This document shows, in pieces, positions 1 through 4,840 of a stretch of DNA of 8,193 bases. The notes under the pieces were generated by a model, which saw only the letters and a list, made by a program, of their open reading frames with translations, had not been told where the DNA came from and made no database searches. Numbering within the stretch: the stretch's first letter is position 1; each line of letters begins with the position of its first letter. The translations under genes and the position numbers were made by a program. Source of the DNA: Verrucomicrobiales bacterium (lineage in GTDB: Bacteria; Verrucomicrobiota; Verrucomicrobiia; Limisphaerales; Palsa-1400); assembly GCA_028293405.1 (NCBI GenBank), contig JAQGOW010000665.1, forward strand, positions 1 through 8,193, written 5' to 3'.

Positions 1-747
1 GGCGTTGACTCGGTTTTTCTAGCATTCATGGCGCACAAGGTTCTCGGGGCGAAAGCGCTGGCGGTGATCGCGGATTCGGCGAGTTTGCCGCGGCGCGAGT
101 TTCAGGAAGCGACCGAGATCGCGAAAAAGTTTTCTATCCCCGTTCGCGTCATTCAAACGCAGGAGTTCGACAACCCGGCGTATTTAGCGAATCCCAACAA
201 TCGTTGTTATTTTTGTAAGCACGAGTTGTTCACGCAATTGGAGCCTATTGCGAAACGCGAAGGTTTTGCGGTGATTGCCTATGGCGAGAACGCGAGCGAC
301 ATCGGTGATTTTCGGCCGGGCGCAAAAGCGGCGGGTGAATTTCAGGTGCGCGCGCCGCTCAAGGAAGCGGGTTTGACCAAGGCGGAAATTCGTCAGTTTT
401 CGGAGATGTTCGGTTTGCCTACCGCAACCAAACCGCAAATGGCGTGTTTGAGTTCGCGCATTCCTTATGGCGAAGCGGTCAGTCCCGAGAAGCTGTCGAT
501 GATCGAGGAGGCGGAATATGTTTTGCGCGATTTGGGATTGTACGATGTGCGCGTGCGGCATCACGAACTGACAGGCAACAAGATGGTTTTGGCGCGCATT
601 GAAGTGGGCGCAGATGAGTTGCCGCGGTTAAACGAGGCGACGACTTTACAGAAAGTTTGTGAAGCGCTCAAAAAAATCGGTTACGCGCACGTGACGGTGG
701 ATCTTCAAGGGTATCGACGCGGGAGTTTGAATTACAAAAATCCTTGA
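1..747 (+). CDS. larE: LarE, ATP-dependent sacrificial sulfur transferase (5' end missing)
   Basis: PP-loop protein that adenylylates the carboxylates of the pyridinium dicarboxylate mononucleotide made by LarB and replaces them with thiocarboxylates. The product goes to LarC to form the nickel-pincer nucleotide cofactor of lactate racemase and relatives. The frame is already open at base 1, where it reads G-V-D-S, the end of the SGGxDS PP-loop ATP-binding motif. The true start therefore lies a few tens of codons upstream, and the ATG at 28 is internal. Other LarE signatures, counted from the first codon in the window, are RCYFCK (Cys69 and Cys72), the ACLSSRIPYG block (Cys149) and the VRVRHHE...ARIEV C-terminal block. 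The cysteine of the ACLSSR block corresponds, as I recall the family, to the sulfur-donor position. Together with the CxxC pair it gives three cysteines, as in LarE proteins reported to hold an iron-sulfur cluster. The partner genes larB and larC are not visible. The family assignment is firm; the mechanistic subtype is inferred. Confidence 0.93.
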   Translation, partial: GVDSVFLAFMAHKVLGAKALAVIADSASLPRREFQEATEIAKKFSIPVRVIQTQEFDNPAYLANPNNRCYFCKHELFTQLEPIAKREGFAVIAYGENASDIGDFRPGAKAAGEFQVRAPLKEAGLTKAEIRQFSEMFGLPTATKPQMACLSSRIPYGEAVSPEKLSMIEEAEYVLRDLGLYDVRVRHHELTGNKMVLARIEVGADELPRLNEATTLQKVCEALKKIGYAHVTVDLQGYRRGSLNYKNP

Positions 748-848
748 GAATTATAGTGCCGGTGGAAACGGCATCGCGCTAGATTGCGTGTGCGAGTGGA
801 GTCAAGAGAACAACGGCTTGCATGTGACCGGGGATACTGCCATACAAG

Positions 849-887
849 CATGAACGCGGGAGCAAAGTCCCGCATAGAGGCGTTATG
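849..887 (+). promoter_or_regulatory. Nested hairpin over the ribosome binding site and start codon
   Basis: The 137-base gap after larE ends in a compact inverted repeat. The inner stem GCGGGA (856-861) pairs with TCCCGC (868-873) around the loop GCAAAG. An outer arm, AACGC (853-857), is complementary to GCGTT (880-884). Allowing one bulged G at 852, the pairing extends from CAT (849-851) to the ATG start codon (885-887). AGAGG at 876-880, the one recognisable Shine-Dalgarno in this cluster, lies inside the outer loop. The two folds share G856 and C857 and so partly compete. A role in translational control is inference. The rest of the gap (748-848) holds only a weak 5-bp hairpin (757-773) with no T-run. 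Confidence 0.35.
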
Positions 888-1391
888 TATAGAATTATTG
901 GAGCAGACCAACGCGAATACGGCCCGGTTTCCGCAGATCAAATTCGGCAATGGTTTAAAGAAGGGCGCGCGAACGGTTCAACGCTTGTGCAAGCCGAAGG
1001 CGTTCCTGGTTGGAGGCCATTGGCAACTTACCCCGAATTCAGTGTCCCGCCGCAAGCGCCTCCAGCCGCTCCGTCCGCGCCGCCGGCTTATGCGCCAACC
1101 CCAACAGTCGCTCCGACGGCCCCAACAAACGGCAACGCGATCACCGGTTTGGTTTTTGGAATTTTGTCGGTGACATGTATGTGCGCCGGTTTACCGGTGG
1201 GCGCGATCGGAATTATTTTTTCGTGCATCGCACTTTCGCAACTCGGTCATAACCCGAGTCAAAAAGGGAAGGGGCTCGCAATTGCTGGTTTGATTCTGTC
1301 GATTATCGGCGTTTTGATTGGGCTCGGTTACGGTGTGTTCGCTCTGTTCCCGCATCATGGCATGCGGCATATCCAGCGGTTCAATTTCTAA
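885..1391 (+). CDS. GYF_2 domain / DUF4190 membrane protein
   Basis: Small membrane protein of 168 residues with unknown biochemical role. Residues 1-52 form a GYF_2 (DUF4339) domain with the typical EYGPVSADQI and GWRPL elements, a fold thought to bind short peptides. A Pro/Ala-rich linker follows (53-83). The C-terminal part (86-155) is a DUF4190-like pair of hydrophobic helices (ITGLVFGILSV... and KGKGLAIAGLILSIIG). Topology with a cytoplasmic GYF_2 domain is inferred. The start is chosen because the domain begins at once and AGAGG lies 4 nt upstream. The next gene starts 14 nt after the stop and carries a second copy of the GYF_2 domain, so the two are probably co-transcribed. Both copies share 17 identical bases (915-931 and 1436-1452). 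Confidence 0.85.
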   Translation: MYRIIGADQREYGPVSADQIRQWFKEGRANGSTLVQAEGVPGWRPLATYPEFSVPPQAPPAAPSAPPAYAPTPTVAPTAPTNGNAITGLVFGILSVTCMCAGLPVGAIGIIFSCIALSQLGHNPSQKGKGLAIAGLILSIIGVLIGLGYGVFALFPHHGMRHIQRFNF

Positions 1392-1405
1392 CCAAAACCA
1401 ATCAC

Positions 1406-2260
1406 ATGTACAAAATCCTTGGCTCGGACAATCGAGAATACGGCCCGGTTTCAGCCCAACAGATTATAGAATGGGTGAACCAGGGGCGCGCCAATGCGAA
1501 CACAAAGGCGCGAGCCGAGGGCACGGAAACGTGGCTGCCATTGTCGAGCATTCCCGAATTTGCGGCGTTGTTCACAACGGACGCGCCGAACACTGCACCG
1601 GGCGTTTCAACACCCCCTCCCATGTACTCCGCTGCTGCGCCTGTGCCGGACAGTGATGCCGCGGCGCAAGCGGTGCTGGCGACCGGTCGGACGATCGATG
1701 CCGGACATTGCATCAGTCGCGGTTGGGATTTGGTGAAGAACAATTTTTGGCTGCTGGTCGGCGCGGTGTTTGTGCTCGGGCTTATCGAGCAAACGGTTCC
1801 GTTGCTGATTGGAGTGTGTCGCGGTGGATTGTTGATTCTGATTCTTAAGCTGATTCGTGGGCAACGTGCAGATTTCGGCGATGCCTTCGCCGGTTTCAGT
1901 GAACATTTTCTGCAACTATTCCTCGTGGGGCTTGTTTCATTATTACTGACGATGGTCGGTCTCGCGTTCTGCATCATTCCCGGTCTTTATTTATTAGTGG
2001 CGTGGTCGATGGCGATTCCGTTGGTGGCTGATAAAAAAATGGAATTTTGGCCGGCAATGGAACTGAGTCGCAAAGTCATGAATCAACACTGGTGGTCGAT
2101 GTTCGGCCTGGTTTTGCTCGGTATATTGATCCTGCTTTTGGGCGCGTGTGTTTGTTGTGTTGGTATTCTCGTTGCCACCCCGGTGGTGTTCGCGGCGTGG
2201 GCATATGCGTATGAAGATATCTTTGGTTCTACACCCGCGGCGACCGCTCAACCGATCTGA
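1406..2260 (+). CDS. GYF_2 domain multi-pass membrane protein
   Basis: Protein of 284 residues. Residues 1-52 are a GYF_2 domain (EYGPVSAQQI...TWLPLSSIPEF) closely resembling that of the preceding gene. A Pro/Ala/Ser-rich linker runs to about 90. The remainder is an integral-membrane domain with hydrophobic stretches near 114-150, 168-207 and 231-266. The segment IIPGLYLLVAWSMAIPLVADKK followed by W..AMELSRKVMNQHWW is the hallmark of the DUF975/YciC-like and glycerophosphodiesterase-membrane-domain group, whose function is not established. No catalytic residues are apparent. It lies 14 nt downstream of the previous gene, and its 3' end is overlapped by the start of the next one. No Shine-Dalgarno is visible at ATG 1406; the start rests on the domain boundary and the match with its paralogue. 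Confidence 0.85.
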   Translation: MYKILGSDNREYGPVSAQQIIEWVNQGRANANTKARAEGTETWLPLSSIPEFAALFTTDAPNTAPGVSTPPPMYSAAAPVPDSDAAAQAVLATGRTIDAGHCISRGWDLVKNNFWLLVGAVFVLGLIEQTVPLLIGVCRGGLLILILKLIRGQRADFGDAFAGFSEHFLQLFLVGLVSLLLTMVGLAFCIIPGLYLLVAWSMAIPLVADKKMEFWPAMELSRKVMNQHWWSMFGLVLLGILILLLGACVCCVGILVATPVVFAAWAYAYEDIFGSTPAATAQPI

Positions 2261-2579
2261 GGCGTGGGCGTGTTTCACGGCGAACCTGGCGTTGCCGGGT
2301 TCAGGGTCGCTGATAGCCGGGCGTTGGATTGGCTACTTTCAAATCGTGCTTGCGCTCATTGGTCTGGGCGTGAGTCTCGTGCGGACGATCCAGGTATTTA
2401 TCTGGTTCCTGCACAACTACCGCCGGATTAACGAATCGTCCGATCCGATTGCTGGACTGGTCGAGCTTTGGCACGCGTTGATGCAACCGATGATGGGTTT
2501 CGGAATTTTTGTAATAGCGATTCTTTGGGCTGGGTTTACGAGTTGGAGTATCATTCGAGGGACGCCACGAAAGGTTTGA
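2211..2579 (+). CDS. Small multi-pass membrane protein of unknown function
   Basis: Protein of 122 residues if it starts at ATG 2211; ATG 2205 is a near alternative. The frame stays open upstream to 2148, but there the residues look like an out-of-frame reading of the preceding gene. The recognisable part begins at LNRSEAWACFTANLALPGSGSLIAGR (residues 13-38), followed by hydrophobic segments at about 41-69 and 92-114. The glycine-rich LPGSGSLIAG element next to a helix is the most distinctive feature. I recall similar proteins in Verrucomicrobiota but know no function. The 50-nt overlap with the upstream GYF_2 gene argues for translational coupling and a shared operon. The exact start is uncertain. 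Confidence 0.7.
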   Translation: MKISLVLHPRRPLNRSEAWACFTANLALPGSGSLIAGRWIGYFQIVLALIGLGVSLVRTIQVFIWFLHNYRRINESSDPIAGLVELWHALMQPMMGFGIFVIAILWAGFTSWSIIRGTPRKV

Positions 2580-2583
2580 CGTT

Positions 2584-2628
2584 TTCTCCCTCTCCTCCCA
2601 AAGGAGGAGAGGGTCGGGGAGAGGAGGC
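2584..2628 (+). repeat. Palindrome-containing inverted repeat, left copy
   Basis: A 45-nt element. CCCTCTCCTCC (2588-2598) forms a perfect 11-bp stem with GGAGGAGAGGG (2603-2613) around the loop CAAA. A purine-rich tail (2614-2628) follows on the side facing the DUF559 gene. Compared with the reverse complement of the right copy, it differs only at the loop (CAAA against CCCAAG) and at one tail base (T2614). It starts 4 nt after the stop of the preceding gene. No T-run follows the stem on either strand, so it is not a standard intrinsic terminator. Confidence 0.9.
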
Positions 2629-2662
2629 TTGAATTTTCGTTTTCCATTTCTAACCTCTATCC

Positions 2663-3091
2663 ATGGGCTCGACGGAAATCGCGCGCCAACTTCGCCGTGA
2701 TCAGACAAACGAAGAGAAGCAGATGTGGCGCGCGCTACGTGCAGGCCGATTCGCGGGATTCAAGTTTCGGCGACAGCATCCAATCGCAAACTACATTGTG
2801 GATTTTTACTGTCCGCAGGCGCGTGTCGTAGTGGAGTTGGACGGGTTCCAGCACGGGTTGCCCGATAATATTTGTAAGGACGCGGAACGGGATCGTACGC
2901 TCGCGGATCAAGGCATCCACGTGTTGCGCTATTGGAATCGACATTGGAGATCGAATCGCGACGGAATTTTGTTGGAAATATGGAATGCTCTCCAGAGTCG
3001 TCGTGGGTGCGTTCAGATTATGCGGCAGGATGAGAATAACAGGTATGTGCCGCCTGAGTTGAAACAGCTTAAACAAAAATCCGCGGGCTAG
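2663..3091 (+). CDS. DUF559 domain protein, Vsr-like PD-(D/E)XK endonuclease fold
   Basis: Protein of 142 residues whose first 110 or so match the DUF559 family: RRDQTNEEKQMWRALR (11-26), FKFRRQHPI (33-41), YIVDFYC (44-50), VVVELDGFQH (55-64), DAERD (73-77) and IHVLRYWN (85-92). Asp47 and Glu58 with the following LDG form the expected acidic centre of the very-short-patch-repair-like nuclease fold, and His64 is present. The family usually reads DGGQH where this has DGFQH. Residues 111-142 are a polar tail outside the core. DNA cleavage is predicted from fold; the in vivo role of stand-alone DUF559 proteins is unknown to me. There is no clear ribosome binding site before ATG 2663. The gene sits alone between two near-identical inverted palindromic repeats, suggesting that gene and repeats travel or act together. 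Confidence 0.9.
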   Translation: MGSTEIARQLRRDQTNEEKQMWRALRAGRFAGFKFRRQHPIANYIVDFYCPQARVVVELDGFQHGLPDNICKDAERDRTLADQGIHVLRYWNRHWRSNRDGILLEIWNALQSRRGCVQIMRQDENNRYVPPELKQLKQKSAG

Positions 3092-3108
3092 TTTGGCGCA
3101 TGGAATTG

Positions 3109-3155
3109 GCCTCCTCTCCCCGGCCCTCTCCTCCCTTGGGGGAGGAGAGGGAGAA
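3109..3155 (-). repeat. Palindrome-containing inverted repeat, right copy
   Basis: A 47-nt element, inverted relative to the left copy. CCCTCTCCTCCC (3124-3135) pairs perfectly with GGGAGGAGAGGG (3140-3151) over 12 bp around the loop TTGG. The tail (3109-3123) faces the DUF559 gene. The stem is one base pair longer than in the left copy. The right copy therefore preserves pairing despite a different loop sequence, as expected if the hairpin itself matters. It lies between the DUF559 stop and the start of the next gene, with no T-run after the stem. Confidence 0.9.
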
Positions 3156-3202
3156 GATGTGCGTCTTGGCATTTCGGCCCATCAGCTTTAACATCACCAC
3201 CG

Positions 3203-4456
3203 ATGAAAATGAGGTCGGTCCTAATTGTGGTTTTGCTCAACATGGCAGTGTTGTGCGCCGGCTTTTATTTCTTCCATTGGATGGCCGCGGATGAGCTGGC
3301 CACGCGCACTGTGTTGATCAAGGAACAGCTTGTTCGCGGCGAAAATCCTAATGCTACGAAACACGTAGCGAGCAGCGGGAAGGACGCTGTTGTTTACGTT
3401 ACAAATCAATTTAATTGGTCACAGGTGGAGTCGTCGGATTACCGCACCTACATCGGCAACCTTCGTGCGATCGCCTGTCCTGAAAGCACCATTAAAGATA
3501 TCATCGTGACTGACGTGATGAAGCTCTACGCGCAAAAGAGAGGGCAAGCTTCCGTGAACGGTCGAGAGTTTCGATACTGGGAAACGGACGAAAAGCGGAA
3601 GTTGAAGCAGTTACAAATTGAGGAGCGCGAAAAAACTCTGGCGCAAATCGATAAGGAACTGCCGGGGGTTTTGCGGGAGTTACTCGGCATCAACTACGAG
3701 AAAGAGTTGGATAAGTATTTCATTGATACAAATGAGGATGATCGCCGGTTGGCGTTTCTTTCCGATGACAAGCGCAGTGCTGCGAGCGCCGTGCGTGATC
3801 AATTGGAATCGGCGCGCGAAAGAATTCTCAGCGCGACCGGCGGACATCCAACGGCCGGCGACCTCGAACGCTTGCAACGTTTGCAGCAGGATGCAGACGC
3901 TCGGCTGACGCAGCTTTTGACGCCGGACGAAAAGTTTCAGTTCGAATTGTCGACCTCGCTGACCGCCGATACGCTGCGCAAGAATCTGGTTGGGTTTAAC
4001 CCGACTGAAGCTGAGTTCCGCGAAATCTATCAACGTCAGAAAGCAATTGATGCCGCCTTCGCCTACCAGGACTTGAGCGACCCGAGCGTTCGCGCGGAAA
4101 AGGAAGCCGCCGAAAAACGGATGGAGGACGAATTGCATTCGGCTTTTGGCCAGTATCGCATGGCAGATTATCAGGCGGTGAAGAATCCCGAGTATCGCGA
4201 CGTAATCGCGTTCAGCGAGCGATTCGATTTGCCCGATTCCGTCGCGCAAAGTTTGGTGTCGATGCGTTCCATTGCTCAGCAGCAACGCGATCAACTGCTC
4301 GCGAACAACAACTTGGCTCAGGATCAAAAGGCGCAGGCGTTGCGTGCGATTCAGGCGGAAACGGAAAAGACACTGCGACAAACCCTTGGAGACAAGGTTT
4401 ACACGGTCTATTCGCAAAGTGCCGGAGGTTGGGTGCATGAGCTGGGCACCAACTAG
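3203..4456 (+). CDS. Membrane-anchored helix-rich protein of unknown function
   Basis: Protein of 417 residues. Residues 4-24 form one hydrophobic segment after a short basic N-terminus, a signal anchor or uncleaved signal peptide, so the bulk is probably extracytoplasmic. Two segments look conserved. The first is DYRTYIGNLRAIACPESTIKDIIVTDVMKLYAQKR (79-113). The second is LTPDEKFQFELSTSLTADTLRKNLVGFNPTEAEFREIY (239-276), which recalls the LTPEE...FNPTEEEFR pattern I have seen in Verrucomicrobiota proteins of unknown function. Between and after them are long charged helices with coiled-coil character (128-160, 195-237, 296-320 and 355-395). No catalytic motif is apparent; a structural or chaperone-like role is possible but unproven. 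The start could also be ATG 3209. The right palindromic repeat ends 47 nt upstream, so the original promoter may lie beyond the DUF559 unit or inside this short gap. Confidence 0.8.
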   Translation: MKMRSVLIVVLLNMAVLCAGFYFFHWMAADELATRTVLIKEQLVRGENPNATKHVASSGKDAVVYVTNQFNWSQVESSDYRTYIGNLRAIACPESTIKDIIVTDVMKLYAQKRGQASVNGREFRYWETDEKRKLKQLQIEEREKTLAQIDKELPGVLRELLGINYEKELDKYFIDTNEDDRRLAFLSDDKRSAASAVRDQLESARERILSATGGHPTAGDLERLQRLQQDADARLTQLLTPDEKFQFELSTSLTADTLRKNLVGFNPTEAEFREIYQRQKAIDAAFAYQDLSDPSVRAEKEAAEKRMEDELHSAFGQYRMADYQAVKNPEYRDVIAFSERFDLPDSVAQSLVSMRSIAQQQRDQLLANNNLAQDQKAQALRAIQAETEKTLRQTLGDKVYTVYSQSAGGWVHELGTN

Positions 4457-4462
4457 CTTCGA

Positions 4463-4491
4463 TTGACAGAAACCGCGCGCGGCGGAATATT
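4463..4491 (+). promoter_or_regulatory. Possible sigma-70-type promoter, near-leaderless
   Basis: TTGACA (4463-4468) is a perfect -35 hexamer, followed by exactly 17 bases and AATATT (4486-4491), which matches the -10 consensus at 4 of 6 positions. The expected transcription start, about 4498, falls on the ATG of the next gene (4497), which would make its mRNA leaderless or nearly so. The spacer holds the perfect 10-bp palindrome CCGCGCGCGG (4473-4482), a conceivable operator or merely GC-rich sequence. Activity is inferred. Confidence 0.4.
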
Positions 4492-4496
4492 AGGGC

Positions 4497-4787
4497 ATGA
4501 AGTTCGCCGCTGTTATTCCGCTGGTGATGCTGTTTGCGGGGTGCGCCTCGCAGCATTCTTATTACACCGCTGAACGCCCGCACATCCAACGCGAGCAACT
4601 TATTGCAGAATCCAATCGATACCCCACCGCAGCCAATCGCGACACTTATCAGTGGTATCAAAAAGATGCGACGCGCAATGTAAAGGTCGGTGGGGTGGGC
4701 AGTGATTATCCGGCATATGGAGCGACAGCACCTCAGAACACCGGTGGTTCCTGGCCGGGTTATTACGCGCCCAGTTTGTTCTGGTGA
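4497..4787 (+). CDS. Small putative lipoprotein
   Basis: Protein of 96 residues with a classical lipoprotein signal peptide: Lys2, hydrophobic stretch 3-14 and a lipobox ending LFAGC, so Cys16 would be lipidated. Ser at position +3 and no Asp at +2 would favour outer-membrane sorting under the enterobacterial rule, which may not apply here. The mature part is about 80 residues, polar and rich in Tyr, Gln and Gly, ending in the aromatic SLFW. I recognise no domain. The gene lies 40 nt after the preceding stop and may have its own promoter in that gap. The next gene starts 53 nt downstream. Confidence 0.7.
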   Translation: MKFAAVIPLVMLFAGCASQHSYYTAERPHIQREQLIAESNRYPTAANRDTYQWYQKDATRNVKVGGVGSDYPAYGATAPQNTGGSWPGYYAPSLFW

Positions 4788-4840
4788 TTCTGTGGTAATT
4801 TGCGTTGCGGTTTTTGCGTCGACTCGCACAATGGCAGCGC

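Larger units (their letters stand above)
2584..3155 (+). mobile_element. Candidate DUF559 nuclease unit bounded by inverted palindromic repeats
   Basis: The 572-bp unit consists of left repeat, 34-nt gap, DUF559 gene, 17-nt gap and right repeat. The repeats are in inverted orientation with hairpins outward and purine-rich tails inward, so the unit has the form of a minimal insertion element with terminal inverted repeats. The 40-of-41 match outside the loops is far above chance. Against classical transposition, I see no target-site duplication beside 2584 or 3155, and DUF559 is not a known transposase family. The arrangement resembles, by analogy only, RAYT genes flanked by REP palindromes. 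Mobility is inference. Confidence 0.4.

Noticed and set aside
849..890. Integron attC-like site (AAC...GTT arms with a hairpin next to a gene start)
   Set aside because: The arms do not fit RYYYAAC and GTTRRRY, the element is about 36 bases (shorter than attC sites), and there is no integrase or second site in the window.
2588..2613. Left palindrome as a Rho-independent terminator
   Set aside because: The stem is strong but no T-run follows on either strand, and a near-identical inverted copy occurs after the DUF559 gene, so a repeat family explains it better.
2573..3170. Target-site duplication flanking the DUF559 unit
   Set aside because: Bases just left of 2584 and just right of 3155 share no convincing direct repeat.
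3100..3294. Short frame starting MELASSPRPSPPLGEERE across the right repeat
   Set aside because: This is the conceptual translation of the palindromic repeat, a familiar source of spurious genes, and it overlaps the real start at 3203.
3680..4438. Long antisense open frame of about 250 residues opposite the 417-residue protein
   Set aside because: It lies wholly inside a well-supported coding region, has no recognisable domain, and its residue content is that expected of a shadow frame in GC-rich coding DNA.
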